The notes: generated from the letters alone by a model not told the origin. 64,000 nt of DNA from Pseudomonas sp. PDM14 (GCF_014851905.1 NZ_JACVAQ010000003.1:1-64000), one strand, 5' to 3'. Positions 16,874-27,741 are shown, counted from the stretch's first letter. Program-made: numbers and translations.

Positions 16874-16977
16874 TTCGGTTCGCCATTTTTCTTTTTGTTG
16901 AGTCGATAAGAGTAAGGTCGGGCGTAACCGAATGGTTATGGTCCCGGGCTAACCTGAAGACCGTTTGAGGGCTTATC

Positions 16978-17448
16978 ATGCCAAGACGTCGTGTAGCAGC
17001 TAAGCGTGAGATTCTGGACGATCCGAAATACGGAAGCCTGATTCTCGCCAAATTCATGAACCACGTGATGGAAAGCGGCAAGAAAGCAGTCGCCGAGCGC
17101 ATCGTTTACGGTGCCCTGGAAACTGTCAAAGCGCGCAAGAACAGCGATCCCCTGGAGATCTTCGAGAAAGCTCTCGACGCCATCGCTCCGCTGGTCGAAG
17201 TGAAGTCCCGCCGTGTAGGCGGTGCGACTTACCAGGTTCCGGTCGAAGTTCGCCCATCCCGTCGTAACGCCCTGGCCATGCGCTGGCTGGTGGACTACGC
17301 CCGCAAGCGCGGTGAGAAGTCCATGGCTCTGCGCCTTGCTGGCGAGCTCCTGGATGCTGCCGAAGGCAAAGGTGCTGCAGTTAAGAAGCGTGAAGACGTA
17401 CACCGTATGGCTGAGGCCAACAAGGCCTTCTCGCACTACCGCTTCTAA
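16978..17448 (+). CDS. rpsG: 30S ribosomal protein S7
   Basis: S7 nucleates the 30S head and contacts tRNA at the E site. The 156-aa protein starts [19 protein letters not shown] and has the conserved [16 protein letters not shown] stretch. The 104-base spacer before it is long for this operon. In E. coli S7 represses the operon by binding the rpsL-rpsG spacer, so the same may hold here (inference). Confidence 0.98.
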   Translation: MPRRRVAAKREILDDPKYGSLILAKFMNHVMESGKKAVAERIVYGALETVKARKNSDPLEIFEKALDAIAPLVEVKSRRVGGATYQVPVEVRPSRRNALAMRWLVDYARKRGEKSMALRLAGELLDAAEGKGAAVKKREDVHRMAEANKAFSHYRF

Positions 17449-17478
17449 TTTCAGTGCTTCTAAATTTGCGAGGGCTTT

Positions 17479-19584
17479 ATGGCTCGTACTACACCGATTA
17501 ATCGCTACCGTAACATCGGTATCGTGGCTCACGTGGATGCTGGTAAAACCACTACCACCGAGCGCGTCCTTTTTTACACCGGCAAAAGCCACAAAATGGG
17601 CGAGGTGCATGATGGCGCCGCGACCACAGACTGGATGGTGCAGGAGCAGGAGCGTGGTATTACCATCACTTCCGCTGCTATCACCGCCTTCTGGAAGGGC
17701 TCCGAGAAGCAGTACAAGGACGAGCACCGCTTCAACGTCATCGATACCCCCGGTCACGTGGACTTCACTATCGAAGTAGAGCGCTCCCTGCGCGTACTCG
17801 ACGGCGCTGTCGTGGTGTTCTGTGGTACCTCGGGCGTTGAGCCGCAGTCGGAAACCGTATGGCGTCAGGCCAACAAATACGGCGTCCCGCGTCTTGTTTA
17901 CGTAAACAAGATGGACCGTGCTGGTGCAGACTTCCTGCGCGTGATCAGTCAGATCAAGCAGCGCCTGGGTCACACCCCGGTTCCAATCCAGCTGGCTATC
18001 GGTTCCGAAGACAACTTCCAGGGTCAGATCGATCTGATCAACATGCAGGCTGTTTACTGGAACGATGGCGACAAGGGCATGGTTCCTGTTCGCAAGGAAA
18101 TCCCTGCTGAGTTGCTGGCAGACGCCGAGAAGTGGCGCAGCAACATGGTAGAGGCTGCTGCCGAAGCCAACGAAGAGCTGATGAACAAGTACCTCGAGGG
18201 TGAAGAGCTCACCATCGAAGAAATCAAGCTCGCTCTGCGTCAGCGCACTATTGCTGGTGAGATCGTTCTGGCTGTCTGCGGTTCTTCCTTCAAGAACAAG
18301 GGTGTTCCCCTGGTTCTCGACGCCGTTATCGACTTCCTGCCTGCTCCGACCGACATTCCCGCTATCAAGGGTTCCAACCCGGATAACGAGGACGAGGAAA
18401 TGGAGCGTCATGCAAGTGACGACGAGCCTTTCGCGGCTCTGGCGTTCAAGATCGCTACCGACCCATTCGTGGGTACCCTGACCTTCGTCCGTGTTTACTC
18501 GGGCGTTCTGGCCTCCGGCGACGGTGTGGTCAACTCGGTCAAGGGCAAAAAAGAGCGCGTGGGTCGTATGGTGCAAATGCACGCCAACGCCCGCGAAGAG
18601 ATCAAGGAAGTGCGCGCTGGTGACATCGCGGCCTTGATCGGCATGAAGGACGTCACCACTGGTGAGACTTTGTGCAACGCTGACAAGCCGATCATTCTGG
18701 TTCGCATGGACTTCCCGGAGCCGGTTATTTCGGTTGCCGTAGAGCCTAAGACCAAGGACGACCAGGAAAAAATGGGTATCGCTCTGGGCAAGCTTGCTCA
18801 GGAAGACCCGTCTTTCCGCGTCAAGACCGATGAAGAGACTGGCCAGACCATCATCTCCGGTATGGGCGAGTTGCACCTGGACATCCTGGTCGACCGCATG
18901 CGCCGTGAGTTCAACGTCGAAGCCAACATCGGTAAGCCTCAGGTTTCCTATCGTGAGCGCATCACGAAGAACTGCGAAATCGAAGGCAAGTTCGTTCGTC
19001 AGTCCGGTGGTCGTGGTCAGTTCGGTCACTGCTGGGTTCGCTTCGCACCTGCTGATGAAGGTCAGGAAGGTCTGCAGTTCGTCAACGAAGTGGTAGGTGG
19101 TGTTATTCCGAAGGAATACATCCCGGCGATCCAGAAGGGTATCGAAGAGCAGATGAAGAACGGCGTCGTTGCCGGTTATCCGCTGATCGGCCTGAAGGCT
19201 ACCGTTTTCGACGGCTCCTACCACGATGTCGACTCCAACGAGATGGCGTTCAAGGTGGCTGCTTCCATGGCGACCAAGCAACTGGCCCAGAAGGGCGGTG
19301 GTGAGTTGCTTGAGCCGATCATGGCGGTAGAGGTCGTTACTCCTGAGGACTATATGGGTGACGTGATGGGCGACCTTAACCGCCGTCGCGGCATGATCTT
19401 GGGTATGGAAGACACGGTCTCCGGCAAAGTAATTCGCGCCGAAGTTCCGCTGGGCGAGATGTTCGGTTACGCGACCGATGTCCGCTCCATGTCCCAGGGT
19501 CGCGCGAGCTACTCTATGGAATTCAAGAAATACAACACAGCTCCGTCGCATATCGTCGAGTCTGTAACCAAAAAACAAGGCTAA
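17479..19584 (+). CDS. fusA: Elongation factor G
   Basis: This translocation GTPase has 701 aa in the normal five-domain form. G1 AHVDAGKTT is at residues 17-25, switch [10 protein letters not shown] follows, and NKMDRAGAD is the guanine specificity motif. It is followed 30 bases later by tufA in the standard str operon. A second EF-G copy exists in many pseudomonads, but it is not in this window. Confidence 0.98.
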   Translation: MARTTPINRYRNIGIVAHVDAGKTTTTERVLFYTGKSHKMGEVHDGAATTDWMVQEQERGITITSAAITAFWKGSEKQYKDEHRFNVIDTPGHVDFTIEVERSLRVLDGAVVVFCGTSGVEPQSETVWRQANKYGVPRLVYVNKMDRAGADFLRVISQIKQRLGHTPVPIQLAIGSEDNFQGQIDLINMQAVYWNDGDKGMVPVRKEIPAELLADAEKWRSNMVEAAAEANEELMNKYLEGEELTIEEIKLALRQRTIAGEIVLAVCGSSFKNKGVPLVLDAVIDFLPAPTDIPAIKGSNPDNEDEEMERHASDDEPFAALAFKIATDPFVGTLTFVRVYSGVLASGDGVVNSVKGKKERVGRMVQMHANAREEIKEVRAGDIAALIGMKDVTTGETLCNADKPIILVRMDFPEPVISVAVEPKTKDDQEKMGIALGKLAQEDPSFRVKTDEETGQTIISGMGELHLDILVDRMRREFNVEANIGKPQVSYRERITKNCEIEGKFVRQSGGRGQFGHCWVRFAPADEGQEGLQFVNEVVGGVIPKEYIPAIQKGIEEQMKNGVVAGYPLIGLKATVFDGSYHDVDSNEMAFKVAASMATKQLAQKGGGELLEPIMAVEVVTPEDYMGDVMGDLNRRRGMILGMEDTVSGKVIRAEVPLGEMFGYATDVRSMSQGRASYSMEFKKYNTAPSHIVESVTKKQG

Positions 19585-19614
19585 TCCAGCCCTTTAGGCA
19601 AGAGGTTCACTGTC

Positions 19615-20808
19615 GTGGCTAAAGAAAAGTTCGAACGTAACAAACCGCACGTCAACGTAGGCACCATCGGTCACGTTGACCACGGTAAAACCACTCTGAC
19701 CGCTGCTCTGACCCGCGTTTGCTCCGAAGTATTCGGTAGCGCCCGTGTCGACTTCGACAAGATCGATAGCGCCCCGGAAGAAAAAGCTCGCGGTATCACC
19801 ATCAACACCGCTCACGTAGAGTACGACTCCTCTGTTCGTCACTACGCGCACGTTGACTGCCCGGGTCACGCTGACTATGTGAAGAACATGATCACTGGTG
19901 CTGCCCAGATGGACGGCGCGATCCTGGTTTGCTCCGCTGCTGACGGCCCGATGCCGCAGACTCGCGAGCACATCCTGCTGTCCCGTCAGGTAGGTGTTCC
20001 GTACATCGTTGTCTTCCTGAACAAGGCTGACATGGTTGACGACGCCGAGCTGCTGGAACTGGTCGAGATGGAAGTTCGTGACCTGCTGTCCACCTACGAC
20101 TTCCCGGGCGACGACACTCCGATCATCATCGGTTCCGCTCTGATGGCTCTGAACGGCCAAGACGACAACGAAATGGGCACCAGCGCTGTGAAGAAGCTGG
20201 TTGAAACTCTGGATAGCTACATTCCAGAGCCGGTTCGTGCCATCGATAAGCCGTTCCTGATGCCGATTGAAGACGTTTTCTCGATCTCCGGCCGCGGTAC
20301 TGTAGTTACCGGTCGTGTAGAGCGCGGTATCGTCAAGATCCAGGAAGAAATCGAAATCGTTGGTCTGCGTGACACCACCAAGACCACCTGCACCGGCGTT
20401 GAAATGTTCCGCAAGCTGCTCGACGAAGGTCGTGCTGGCGAGAACTGCGGTGTACTGCTGCGCGGCACCAAGCGTGACGACGTAGAGCGTGGTCAGGTTC
20501 TGGCCAAGCCGGGCACCATCAAGCCGCACACCAAGTTCGAAGCTGAAGTGTACGTTCTGTCCAAAGAAGAGGGTGGTCGTCACACTCCGTTCTTCAAAGG
20601 CTACCGTCCGCAGTTCTACTTCCGTACCACTGACGTGACCGGTTCGTGCGAACTGCCGGAAGGCGTTGAGATGGTAATGCCGGGCGACAACGTGAAAATG
20701 GTTGTCACCCTGATCAAGCCGATCGCCATGGAAGACGGCCTGCGTTTCGCGATTCGCGAAGGCGGCCGTACCGTTGGCGCCGGCGTGGTTGCCAAGATCG
20801 TCGAGTAA
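19615..20808 (+). CDS. tufA: Elongation factor Tu (copy A)
   Basis: This is the second EF-Tu gene, 397 aa and identical in protein sequence to tufB at 3095. At the DNA level I count about eight silent differences over 1194 bases, and the identity extends a few bases beyond the stop (TAATCG). This is the pattern kept by gene conversion. The start is GTG, against ATG in tufB, preceded by AAGAGG. It is the last gene of the str operon and is closed by a strong terminator. Confidence 0.99.
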   Translation: MAKEKFERNKPHVNVGTIGHVDHGKTTLTAALTRVCSEVFGSARVDFDKIDSAPEEKARGITINTAHVEYDSSVRHYAHVDCPGHADYVKNMITGAAQMDGAILVCSAADGPMPQTREHILLSRQVGVPYIVVFLNKADMVDDAELLELVEMEVRDLLSTYDFPGDDTPIIIGSALMALNGQDDNEMGTSAVKKLVETLDSYIPEPVRAIDKPFLMPIEDVFSISGRGTVVTGRVERGIVKIQEEIEIVGLRDTTKTTCTGVEMFRKLLDEGRAGENCGVLLRGTKRDDVERGQVLAKPGTIKPHTKFEAEVYVLSKEEGGRHTPFFKGYRPQFYFRTTDVTGSCELPEGVEMVMPGDNVKMVVTLIKPIAMEDGLRFAIREGGRTVGAGVVAKIVE

Positions 20809-20826
20809 TCGAAGATCGCGTTAAAA

Positions 20827-20856
20827 GAAAAGGCCCTTCGGGGCCTTTTCTGTTTT
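20827..20856 (+). terminator. Terminator of the str operon
   Basis: GAAAAGGCCC (20827-20836) pairs perfectly with GGGCCTTTTC (20841-20850) over a TTCG tetraloop, followed by TGTTTT. Confidence 0.93.
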
Positions 20857-20868
20857 CTGGTGTGGGCG

Positions 20869-20897
20869 TTGACACTCCCTGGGTGCATCCGTACAAT
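20869..20897 (+). promoter_or_regulatory. Sigma-70 promoter of the S10 operon
   Basis: TTGACA (20869-20874) and TACAAT (20892-20897) are 17 bases apart, close to consensus. The start point should be near 20904, leaving a leader of only about 60 bases before rpsJ. That is much shorter than the E. coli S10 leader. Confidence 0.88.
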
Positions 20898-20962
20898 CAC
20901 GCCTCCTTTTAACGGGCGTAGTCCGTCCGTTGGGGATAGCAGAGATAGAGTCTGAGGTCAAA

Positions 20963-21274
20963 ATGCAAAACCAACAAATCCGTATTCGGTTGAAGGCTTT
21001 TGACCATCGCCTGATCGATCAATCCACCCAGGAAATCGTGGAAACCGCGAAACGTACTGGTGCTCAGGTGCGTGGTCCTATTCCTCTGCCTACTCGCAAG
21101 GAGCGTTTCACTGTACTGGTCTCTCCGCACGTCAACAAAGACGCGCGCGATCAGTATGAGATTCGCACTCATAAGCGTGTTCTGGACATCGTCCAGCCGA
21201 CGGATAAAACCGTTGACGCGCTGATGAAGCTTGATCTTGCGGCTGGCGTGGAAGTGCAGATCAGCCTCGGCTAA
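20963..21274 (+). CDS. rpsJ: 30S ribosomal protein S10 / NusE
   Basis: S10 belongs to the 30S head and, as NusE, to antitermination complexes with NusB and NusG. The 103-aa protein reads [17 protein letters not shown] and ends VEVQISLG. An in-frame start 33 bases upstream was rejected. The ATG at 20963 has GAGG (20954-20957) at the right distance and gives the standard N-terminus. First gene of the S10 operon. Confidence 0.98.
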
Positions 21275-21356
21275 AACCTTGGGGTTTTAGTCGTGTAACG
21301 CTCTGAAATGGGCGGCCATAGCGGGTGAAAGCCCCGTACACTCATGAGGTTACAAC

Positions 21357-21992
21357 ATGACTATTGGTGTAGTCGGTCGTAAGTGCGGCATGACCCGCAT
21401 TTTCACCGAAGAAGGTGTCTCCATTCCGGTTACGGTCATTGAGATCGAGCCGAATCGCGTCACTCAATTCAAAAATGAAGAAAGCGACGGCTATCGCGCT
21501 GTGCAGGTTACCGTTGGTGAGCGTCGTGCTTCCCGCGTAACCAAGGCTCAGGCTGGCCACTTTGCCAAGGCAAATGTCGCTGCTGGTCGCGGTGTCTGGG
21601 AATTCCGTCTTGAAGAAGGCGAATACCAGGCTGGCGATCAGATCACCGCAGAGTTGTTCCAGGCTGGTCAGCTGGTGGATGTCACTGGCGAATCCAAGGG
21701 TAAAGGCTACGCCGGTACCATCAAGCGCTGGAACTTCCGTGGCCAAGACAACACTCACGGTAACTCCGTCTCTCACCGCGCCCCGGGCTCCATCGGCCAG
21801 TGCCAGACTCCTGGTCGTGTATTCAAGGGCAAAAAAATGTCCGGTCATATGGGCGCTGAGCGCGTGACCGTGCAGTCCCTGGAAGTTGTGCGCGTCGACG
21901 CTGAACGCAATCTGCTGCTCGTCAAGGGTGCCGTTCCTGGCGCTACTGGCGGCAACCTGGTTGTGCGTCCGGCTGCCAAGGCTCGCGGTTAA
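21357..21992 (+). CDS. rplC: 50S ribosomal protein L3
   Basis: An early assembly protein whose long loop reaches the peptidyl transferase centre. The 211-aa protein has the L3 signature region [22 protein letters not shown]; its Gln within [12 protein letters not shown] is the site methylated by PrmB in relatives. It is preceded by ATGAGGTTACAAC. Confidence 0.98.
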   Translation: MTIGVVGRKCGMTRIFTEEGVSIPVTVIEIEPNRVTQFKNEESDGYRAVQVTVGERRASRVTKAQAGHFAKANVAAGRGVWEFRLEEGEYQAGDQITAELFQAGQLVDVTGESKGKGYAGTIKRWNFRGQDNTHGNSVSHRAPGSIGQCQTPGRVFKGKKMSGHMGAERVTVQSLEVVRVDAERNLLLVKGAVPGATGGNLVVRPAAKARG

Positions 21993-22006
21993 GGGGAGAT
22001 GCTGAG

Positions 22007-22609
22007 ATGCAATTGAATGTAAATAACGCTCAGGCGATCGAAGTCTCCGAAGCAACCTTCGGTAGCGAGTACAACGAGACTCTGGTTCACCAGGCCGTTG
22101 TCGCTTACATGGCTGGCGGCCGTCAGGGCAGCAAGCAGCAGAAGACCCGTTCCGACGTGTCCGGTGGCGGTAAGCGCCCGTGGCGTCAGAAAGGTACTGG
22201 TCGTGCTCGTGCCGGTACTACTCGTGGTCCGATCTGGCGTGGCGGTGGTGTGACCTTCGCTGCTCGCCCGCAGAACCATGATCAGAAGCTCAACAAGAAG
22301 ATGTATCGCGCCGCTCTGCGCTCGATCCTCTCCGAGCTGGTGCGTCTGGATCGTCTGGTTGTCGTGGAAGATTTCGCTGTTGATGCACCGAAAACCAAGG
22401 TTCTCCTGGACAAGCTGACTGGCATGGGTCTGAACGACGTTCTGATCGTGTCCGAGGCTGTCGATCAGAATCTGTACCTGGCTGCGCGCAACCTGCCGCA
22501 CGTCGACGTACGTGACGTTCAGGGTTCCGACCCGGTCAGCCTGATCGCCTACGACAAGGTGTTGATCACCGTGTCCGCCGTGAAGAAATTCGAGGAGCTG
22601 CTGGGATGA
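22007..22609 (+). CDS. rplD: 50S ribosomal protein L4
   Basis: L4 lines the exit tunnel and in E. coli represses the S10 operon and inhibits RNase E. The 200-aa protein has the tunnel-loop region [21 protein letters not shown]. Its stop overlaps the rplW start by four bases (ATGA), so the two are translationally coupled. The short S10 leader here makes E. coli-style L4 attenuation uncertain. Confidence 0.98.
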   Translation: MQLNVNNAQAIEVSEATFGSEYNETLVHQAVVAYMAGGRQGSKQQKTRSDVSGGGKRPWRQKGTGRARAGTTRGPIWRGGGVTFAARPQNHDQKLNKKMYRAALRSILSELVRLDRLVVVEDFAVDAPKTKVLLDKLTGMGLNDVLIVSEAVDQNLYLAARNLPHVDVRDVQGSDPVSLIAYDKVLITVSAVKKFEELLG

Positions 22610-22908
22610 ACCAGGAACGCGTATTCAAAGTGCTGGTTGGCCCGCATATCTCCGAGAAAGCCACCGTGCTGGCAGATGGCAAGAGCCAATTCGTTTTCAA
22701 GGTTGCTACTGATGCAACCAAGCTGGAAATCAAGAAGGCCGTCGAAAGCCTGTTCAGCGTGAAAGTTGCCGCCGTCAACACCCTGAATGTTCAGGGCAAG
22801 ACCAAGCGCACTGCTCGCGGTCTGGGCAAGCGTAACGACTGGAAGAAGGCGTACATCGCTCTTCAGCCGGGCCAGGATCTCGATTTCACTACCAGCAGTG
22901 CTGAGTAA
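22606..22908 (+). CDS. rplW: 50S ribosomal protein L23
   Basis: L23 lies at the tunnel exit and is the docking site for trigger factor and SRP. The 100-aa protein begins [19 protein letters not shown] and has [15 protein letters not shown] and [18 protein letters not shown], all typical. Its start overlaps the rplD stop by four bases. Confidence 0.98.
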   Translation: MNQERVFKVLVGPHISEKATVLADGKSQFVFKVATDATKLEIKKAVESLFSVKVAAVNTLNVQGKTKRTARGLGKRNDWKKAYIALQPGQDLDFTTSSAE

Positions 22909-22922
22909 GGTAGGGGTGCATC

Positions 22923-23744
22923 ATGGCAATCGTTAAATGCAAACCGACTTCCGCAGGCCGCCGTTTCGTGGTCAAGGTGGTCAATCAGGAGCTGCACAAA
23001 GGCGCTCCTTATGCTCCGCTGCTCGAGAAGAAGTCGAAGACTGGCGGCCGTAACAACAACGGTCGTATCACCACTCGTCACATCGGTGGTGGTCACAAGC
23101 AGCATTACCGTCTGGTCGACTTCCGTCGCAACAAGGATGGCATTCCAGCCATCGTTGAGCGCGTGGAATATGACCCGAACCGTACCGCGCACATCGCTCT
23201 GCTGAAATATGCCGATGGTGAGCGTCGTTACATCATCGCTCCAAAAGGCGTGAGCGCTGGCGACCAGCTGATCTCTGGTGCTGCTGCACCGATCAAAGCT
23301 GGCAACAGCCTGCCGCTGCGTAACATTCCGCTGGGTTCGACCATTCATGGTGTCGAGCTGAAGCCGGGCAAAGGTGCTCAGATCGCTCGTTCCGCTGGTG
23401 CTTCGGCTCAGCTGGTCGCTCGTGAAGGCGCTTACGTGACCCTGCGTCTGCGTTCCGGCGAAATGCGTAAAGTGCTGGCCGAATGCCGCGCGACCCTGGG
23501 CGAGGTCTCGAACTCCGAGCACAGCCTGCGTTCGCTGGGTAAAGCTGGTGCCAAACGTTGGCGTGGTGTTCGCCCGACCGTTCGCGGCGTGGCGATGAAC
23601 CCGGTAGACCACCCACATGGTGGTGGTGAAGGTCGTACCTCTGGTGGCCGTCATCCGGTGTCTCCATGGGGCTTCCCGACTAAGGGCGCGAAGACTCGTG
23701 GTAACAAACGCACCGACAACATGATCGTCCGTCGTCGCAAGTAA
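22923..23744 (+). CDS. rplB: 50S ribosomal protein L2
   Basis: A core 23S-binding protein near the peptidyl transferase centre. The 273-aa protein has the C-terminal signature [21 protein letters not shown], including the conserved His in HPHGGG. It follows rplW by 14 bases with AGGTAGGGG upstream. Confidence 0.98.
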   Translation: MAIVKCKPTSAGRRFVVKVVNQELHKGAPYAPLLEKKSKTGGRNNNGRITTRHIGGGHKQHYRLVDFRRNKDGIPAIVERVEYDPNRTAHIALLKYADGERRYIIAPKGVSAGDQLISGAAAPIKAGNSLPLRNIPLGSTIHGVELKPGKGAQIARSAGASAQLVAREGAYVTLRLRSGEMRKVLAECRATLGEVSNSEHSLRSLGKAGAKRWRGVRPTVRGVAMNPVDHPHGGGEGRTSGGRHPVSPWGFPTKGAKTRGNKRTDNMIVRRRK

Positions 23745-23760
23745 CTAGAGGGATACGACA

Positions 23761-24036
23761 GTGCCGCGTTCTCTGAAAAAAGGTCCTTTTATCGATCTTC
23801 ACCTACTGAAGAAGGTCGAAGTGGCGGTGGAAAAGAACGATCGCAAGCCGGTTAAAACCTGGTCGCGCCGTTCCATGATCCTGCCGCAAATGGTCGGTCT
23901 GACCATTGCTGTGCATAACGGTCGTCAACATGTCCCGGTTTTGATTAACGAAGACATGGTCGGCCATAAACTCGGCGAGTTCGCTGGTACCCGCACTTAT
24001 CGTGGGCACGTGGCGGACAAGAAAGCCAAGCGTTAA
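23761..24036 (+). CDS. rpsS: 30S ribosomal protein S19
   Basis: S19 binds the 30S head near the A-site finger. The 91-aa protein starts [19 protein letters not shown] and ends [20 protein letters not shown]. The start codon is GTG at 23761 with AGAGGG upstream. An exact family match in length. Confidence 0.98.
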   Translation: MPRSLKKGPFIDLHLLKKVEVAVEKNDRKPVKTWSRRSMILPQMVGLTIAVHNGRQHVPVLINEDMVGHKLGEFAGTRTYRGHVADKKAKR

Positions 24037-24047
24037 GGGGTAGGGAA

Positions 24048-24380
24048 ATGGAAGTAGCCGCTAAGTTGTCGGGCGCTCGCATCTCCGCCCAGAAAGCCCG
24101 CTTGGTCGCCGACCAGATCCGCGGGAAGAAGGTGGGCGAAGCGCTCAACCTCCTGGCTTTCAGCAGTAAGAAAGCCGCCGAGATCATCAAGAAAGTGCTG
24201 GAGTCGGCCGTAGCCAACGCCGAGCACAACGAAGGCGCAGACGTTGATGACCTGAAGGTCAGCACCGTTTTCGTCAACGAAGGGCGTTCGCTGAAGCGCA
24301 TCATGCCGCGTGCCAAAGGCCGCGCTGATCGCATCGTCAAGCGGTCTTGCCATATCACTGTCAAGGTTGCGGACAAGTAA
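24048..24380 (+). CDS. rplV: 50S ribosomal protein L22
   Basis: The long beta-hairpin of L22 lines the exit tunnel and is a macrolide resistance site. The 110-aa protein has [18 protein letters not shown] and the tunnel loop [18 protein letters not shown] without visible alteration. GGGG Shine-Dalgarno, 11 bases after rpsS. Confidence 0.98.
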   Translation: MEVAAKLSGARISAQKARLVADQIRGKKVGEALNLLAFSSKKAAEIIKKVLESAVANAEHNEGADVDDLKVSTVFVNEGRSLKRIMPRAKGRADRIVKRSCHITVKVADK

Positions 24381-24393
24381 CGGAGTCGATCAG

Positions 24394-25080
24394 ATGGGTC
24401 AGAAAGTACATCCCACTGGCATTCGCCTGGGAATCGTCAAGGAGCACACCTCCGTTTGGTACGCAGACAAGCGTCAATACGCTGATTATCTGTTTGCCGA
24501 CCTCAAGGTTCGTGAGTATCTCCAAGACAAACTAAAAAGCGCGTCCGTAAGCCGTATCGACATCGCTCGTCCGGCTCAGACTGCACGCATCACCATCCAC
24601 ACCGCTCGTCCCGGCATCGTGATCGGCAAGAAAGGTGAGGATGTTGAGAAGCTGCGTCAGGACCTGACCAAGCAAATGGGTGTGCCGGTGCACATCAACA
24701 TCGAAGAGATCCGCAAGCCGGAGCTCGACGGTCTGCTCGTAGCACAAAGCGTTGCTCAGCAGCTGGAGCGTCGTGTGATGTTCCGCCGCGCCATGAAACG
24801 TGCCGTACAGAACGCCATGCGTATTGGTGCCAAGGGCATCAAGATCCAGGTGAGCGGTCGTCTTGGCGGTGCAGAAATCGCTCGTACCGAGTGGTATCGC
24901 GAAGGTCGTGTGCCTCTGCACACCCTGCGTGCCGATATCGATTACGCCACTTACGAAGCGCACACCACTTACGGTGTGATTGGTGTGAAGGTTTGGATCT
25001 TCAAGGGTGAGGTCATTGGTGGCCGCACTGAAGAGCTGAAGCCGCAAGCGCCCGCTCCTCGTAAAAAAGCTGCCAAGTAA
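24394..25080 (+). CDS. rpsC: 30S ribosomal protein S3
   Basis: S3 guards the mRNA entry channel with a type II KH domain ([22 protein letters not shown] stretch near residues 68-86). The 228-aa protein starts [14 protein letters not shown] start 84 bases further upstream is in frame but overlaps rplV and lacks a Shine-Dalgarno; ATG 24394 has CGGAG at the right place. Confidence 0.97.
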   Translation: MGQKVHPTGIRLGIVKEHTSVWYADKRQYADYLFADLKVREYLQDKLKSASVSRIDIARPAQTARITIHTARPGIVIGKKGEDVEKLRQDLTKQMGVPVHINIEEIRKPELDGLLVAQSVAQQLERRVMFRRAMKRAVQNAMRIGAKGIKIQVSGRLGGAEIARTEWYREGRVPLHTLRADIDYATYEAHTTYGVIGVKVWIFKGEVIGGRTEELKPQAPAPRKKAAK

Positions 25081-25092
25081 GGAGTACGCAAA

Positions 25093-25506
25093 ATGCTGCA
25101 ACCCAAGCGTACAAAATTCCGCAAGCAGATGACTGGCCACAACCGTGGTCTGGCTCAGCGCGGTAGCAAAGTCAGCTTCGGCGAATTCGCCCTGAAAGCT
25201 GTTGCACGTGGTCGCCTGACTGCCCGTCAGATCGAGGCTGCTCGTCGTGCCCTGACTCGTCACGTTAAGCGTGGCGGTAAAATCTGGATCCGTGTGTTCC
25301 CGGACAAACCTGTAACCAAAAAGCCCCTCGAAGTTCGTATGGGTAAAGGTAAGGGTGGCGTTGAGTACTGGGTGGCACAAATCCAACCGGGCAAGGTGCT
25401 GTACGAGATCGAAGGTGTTCCAGAAGAGCTGGCGCGTGAGGCATTCGCCCTGGCTGCTGCAAAGCTGCCCCTCGCCACCTCCTTTGTTAAGCGGACGGTG
25501 ATGTGA
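25093..25506 (+). CDS. rplP: 50S ribosomal protein L16
   Basis: L16 helps shape the A site. The 137-aa protein starts [21 protein letters not shown] and has the [24 protein letters not shown] signature; the Arg before FPDKP is the YcfD hydroxylation target in E. coli. It is co-translated with rpmC (one-base overlap, TGATG). Confidence 0.98.
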   Translation: MLQPKRTKFRKQMTGHNRGLAQRGSKVSFGEFALKAVARGRLTARQIEAARRALTRHVKRGGKIWIRVFPDKPVTKKPLEVRMGKGKGGVEYWVAQIQPGKVLYEIEGVPEELAREAFALAAAKLPLATSFVKRTVM

Positions 25507-25697
25507 TGAAAGCGAATGAACTTCGTGAAAAATCGGTTCAGCAGCTGAACGAGCAACTGCTCGGTCTGCTGCGCGATCAGTTCAATCTGCGTATGCAGAA
25601 AGCGACTGGTCAGTTGGGGCAGTCTCACCTGCTCTCGCAAGTGAAGCGCGATATTGCTCGCGTGAAGACTGTGCTCAACCAGCAGGCAGGTAAGTAA
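25506..25697 (+). CDS. rpmC: 50S ribosomal protein L29
   Basis: L29 sits beside L23 at the tunnel exit. The 63-aa, mostly helical protein reads [18 protein letters not shown] and includes [12 protein letters not shown] chose ATG 25506, whose A is the last base of the rplP stop, rather than the GTG three bases earlier, because it gives the standard length. Confidence 0.95.
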   Translation: MKANELREKSVQQLNEQLLGLLRDQFNLRMQKATGQLGQSHLLSQVKRDIARVKTVLNQQAGK

Positions 25698-25699
25698 TC

Positions 25700-25966
25700 A
25701 TGGCTGAAGCTGAGAAAACCGTCCGCACGCTGACTGGCCGCGTCGTCAGCGACAAGATGGACAAGACCATTACCGTTCTGATCGAGCGTCGCGTTAAGCA
25801 CCCGATCTACGGCAAATACGTGAAGCGTTCGACCAAGCTGCACGCCCACGACGAAAGCAACCAGTGCAAGATCGGCGACAAGGTCACCATTCGTGAGACC
25901 CGTCCGCTGGCCAAGACCAAGTCTTGGGCTCTGGTCGAAGTCGTCGAACGTGCCGTGGAAGTCTAA
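25700..25966 (+). CDS. rpsQ: 30S ribosomal protein S17
   Basis: A primary 16S-binding OB-fold protein. The 88-aa protein has [32 protein letters not shown] and [18 protein letters not shown], the family signature. It begins 2 bases after the rpmC stop. Last gene of the S10 operon; no terminator follows, so transcription runs into the spc genes. Confidence 0.98.
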   Translation: MAEAEKTVRTLTGRVVSDKMDKTITVLIERRVKHPIYGKYVKRSTKLHAHDESNQCKIGDKVTIRETRPLAKTKSWALVEVVERAVEV

Positions 25967-25989
25967 GGACTAGGGGTCGGAGAAATTAT

Positions 25990-26358
25990 ATGATTCAGAC
26001 TCAATCCATGCTCGACGTCGCTGACAACAGCGGTGCTCGTCGCGTTATGTGCATCAAGGTCCTTGGTGGTTCGCACCGTCGTTATGCCGGTATTGGCGAT
26101 ATCATCAAGGTCACCGTGAAGGAAGCAATTCCGCGCGGTAAAGTGAAGAAAGGCCAGGTGATGACCGCTGTCGTGGTCCGCACCCGTCACGGCGTTCGTC
26201 GCCCTGATGGCTCGATCATCCGCTTTGATGGCAACGCTGCTGTTCTGCTGAACACCAAGCAAGAGCCGATCGGCACCCGTATCTTCGGGCCAGTGACTCG
26301 TGAACTTCGTACTGAGAAGTTCATGAAGATCGTCTCGCTCGCCCCCGAAGTGCTGTAA
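25990..26358 (+). CDS. rplN: 50S ribosomal protein L14
   Basis: L14 contacts 16S rRNA in an intersubunit bridge. The 122-aa protein starts [19 protein letters not shown] and ends [11 protein letters not shown] start 66 bases upstream inside rpsQ was rejected: ATG 25990 follows GGGGTCGGAG and gives the standard N-terminus. Start of the spc operon in the classical scheme. Confidence 0.97.
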   Translation: MIQTQSMLDVADNSGARRVMCIKVLGGSHRRYAGIGDIIKVTVKEAIPRGKVKKGQVMTAVVVRTRHGVRRPDGSIIRFDGNAAVLLNTKQEPIGTRIFGPVTRELRTEKFMKIVSLAPEVL

Positions 26359-26370
26359 GGAGAAGCCGTC

Positions 26371-26685
26371 ATGCAAAAGATTCGTCGTGACGACGAGATC
26401 ATCGTGATCGCCGGCAAAGACAAAGGTAAGCGTGGCAAGGTGCTCAAGGTTCTCGCTGACGACCGTCTGGTCGTTGGTGGGATCAACCTGGTGAAGCGCC
26501 ATACCAAGCCGAACCCGATGCTGGGTGCTCAAGGCGGTATCGTCGAGAAAGAGGCGCCTCTGCACGTCTCTAACGTCGCCATTTTCAACAGCGAAACCAA
26601 CAAGGCTGACCGCGTTGGTTTCAAAGTCGAAGACGGCAAGAAAATTCGTGTCTTCAAGTCCACCCAAAAGCCGGTTGGCGCTTGA
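26371..26685 (+). CDS. rplX: 50S ribosomal protein L24
   Basis: An assembly initiator with a KOW motif. The 104-aa protein has [24 protein letters not shown] at the N-terminus, where [12 protein letters not shown] is the KOW loop. AAGGAG Shine-Dalgarno, 12 bases after rplN. Confidence 0.98.
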   Translation: MQKIRRDDEIIVIAGKDKGKRGKVLKVLADDRLVVGGINLVKRHTKPNPMLGAQGGIVEKEAPLHVSNVAIFNSETNKADRVGFKVEDGKKIRVFKSTQKPVGA

Positions 26686-26704
26686 GAATCATAGGTAAAA
26701 CACC

Positions 26705-27244
26705 ATGGCACGACTGAAAGAGATTTACCGGAACCAAATCGCGCCCAAGCTGAAGGAAGAGCTGCAGCTGGGCAACGTGATGGAAGTTCCGCGCGTTACC
26801 AAGATCACCCTGAACATGGGTATCGGCGAAGCGATCGGTGACAAGAAAATCATCGAGCACGCTGTTGCTGACCTGGAAAAGATCACCGGTCAAAAAGCCG
26901 TCGTGACCTACGCCCGCAAGTCGATTGCAGGCTTCAAGGTTCGTGAAGGTTGGCCGATCGGTGTCAAGGTGACCCTGCGTCGCGATCGTATGTACGAATT
27001 CCTGGATCGCCTGCTCGCGATCTCCCTGCCGCGCGTGCGTGACTTCCGCGGCCTGAATGCCAAGTCCTTCGACGGTCGTGGCAACTACAGCATGGGCGTC
27101 AAAGAGCAGATCATCTTCCCGGAAATCGATTACGACAAGATCGATGCGCTGCGTGGTCTGGACATCACCCTGACTACCACCGCCCGTACGGATGATGAAG
27201 GTCGCGCTCTGCTGCGTGCTTTCAACTTCCCGTTCCGCAACTGA
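26705..27244 (+). CDS. rplE: 50S ribosomal protein L5
   Basis: L5 binds 5S rRNA and contacts the P-site tRNA. The 179-aa protein has [16 protein letters not shown] and [17 protein letters not shown]. In E. coli S8 represses the operon by binding the start of this gene's message; whether the site is kept here was not established. Confidence 0.98.
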   Translation: MARLKEIYRNQIAPKLKEELQLGNVMEVPRVTKITLNMGIGEAIGDKKIIEHAVADLEKITGQKAVVTYARKSIAGFKVREGWPIGVKVTLRRDRMYEFLDRLLAISLPRVRDFRGLNAKSFDGRGNYSMGVKEQIIFPEIDYDKIDALRGLDITLTTTARTDDEGRALLRAFNFPFRN

Positions 27245-27258
27245 TTGGAGTTTGGATC

Positions 27259-27564
27259 ATGGCCAAAACGAGCATGAAAAACCGCGAGCTGAAGCGTCAG
27301 CAAACGGTAGCCAAGTACGCCAAAAAGCGTGCTGAGCTGAAAGCTACTATTGCCAACCCTAACTCCACTGCGGAGCAGCGTTGGGAAGCCCAGGTAGCCC
27401 TGCAAAAGCAACCGCGTGACGCCAGCGCCAGCCGCCTGCGTAACCGTTGCCGCATCACCGGCCGTCCACACGGCGTATACCGCAAGTTCGGCCTCGGCCG
27501 TAACAAGCTGCGTGAAGCAGCAATGCGCGGTGATGTACCAGGCCTGGTGAAAGCCAGCTGGTAA
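27259..27564 (+). CDS. rpsN: 30S ribosomal protein S14 (zinc-free type)
   Basis: S14 belongs to the 30S head. The 101-aa length and lack of CxxC pairs identify the long, zinc-independent form. The C-terminal half has [29 protein letters not shown]. It is followed, unusually for the spc operon, by two terminator-like hairpins. Confidence 0.98.
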   Translation: MAKTSMKNRELKRQQTVAKYAKKRAELKATIANPNSTAEQRWEAQVALQKQPRDASASRLRNRCRITGRPHGVYRKFGLGRNKLREAAMRGDVPGLVKASW

Positions 27565-27566
27565 AA

Positions 27567-27593
27567 ACAAAGCCGGCCTAGCGCCGGCTTTGT
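27567..27593 (+). terminator. First hairpin after rpsN
   Basis: ACAAAGCCGGC pairs with GCCGGCTTTGT around CTAGC, an 11-bp perfect stem only 3 bases after the rpsN stop. It is followed by CGTTTATC, so the T run is poor. Confidence 0.65.
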
Positions 27594-27602
27594 CGTTTAT
27601 CT

Positions 27603-27636
27603 GAATCAAGCCCCTTTTGGGGCTTGATTCATTTTT
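27603..27636 (+). terminator. Strong terminator between rpsN and rpsH
   Basis: GAATCAAGCCCC (27603-27614) pairs perfectly with GGGGCTTGATTC (27619-27630) over a TTTT loop, then ATTTTT. A 12-bp intrinsic terminator inside what is normally one uninterrupted spc operon. Confidence 0.88.
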
Positions 27637-27652
27637 GATCGGTCTCTAGAAT
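27624..27652 (+). promoter_or_regulatory. Promoter for rpsH and downstream spc genes, overlapping the terminator
   Basis: TTGATT (27624-27629) lies in the right arm of the terminator, and TAGAAT (27647-27652) follows 17 bases later. The start point would be near 27659, about 83 bases ahead of rpsH. The terminator and promoter share the same bases. Confidence 0.7.
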
Positions 27653-27700
27653 GTCCGGCTCTCCAGAGCCTGGCATTCGCATGCCGGTTCGGGATGGTTC

Positions 27701-27722
27701 CAGCCGTAAGGCTGTTCTTTTT
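27701..27722 (+). terminator. Small attenuator-like hairpin in the rpsH leader
   Basis: CAGCC (27701-27705) pairs with GGCTG (27710-27714) over GTAA, followed by TTCTTTTT. Weak but terminator-shaped. It lies between the predicted rpsH promoter and its Shine-Dalgarno (TTTAGGAG). Two other small hairpins (GGCTCT/AGAGCC and GGCAT/ATGCC) precede it in the leader. Confidence 0.45.
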
Positions 27723-27741
27723 GTTTAGGAGCATCTAGCCC

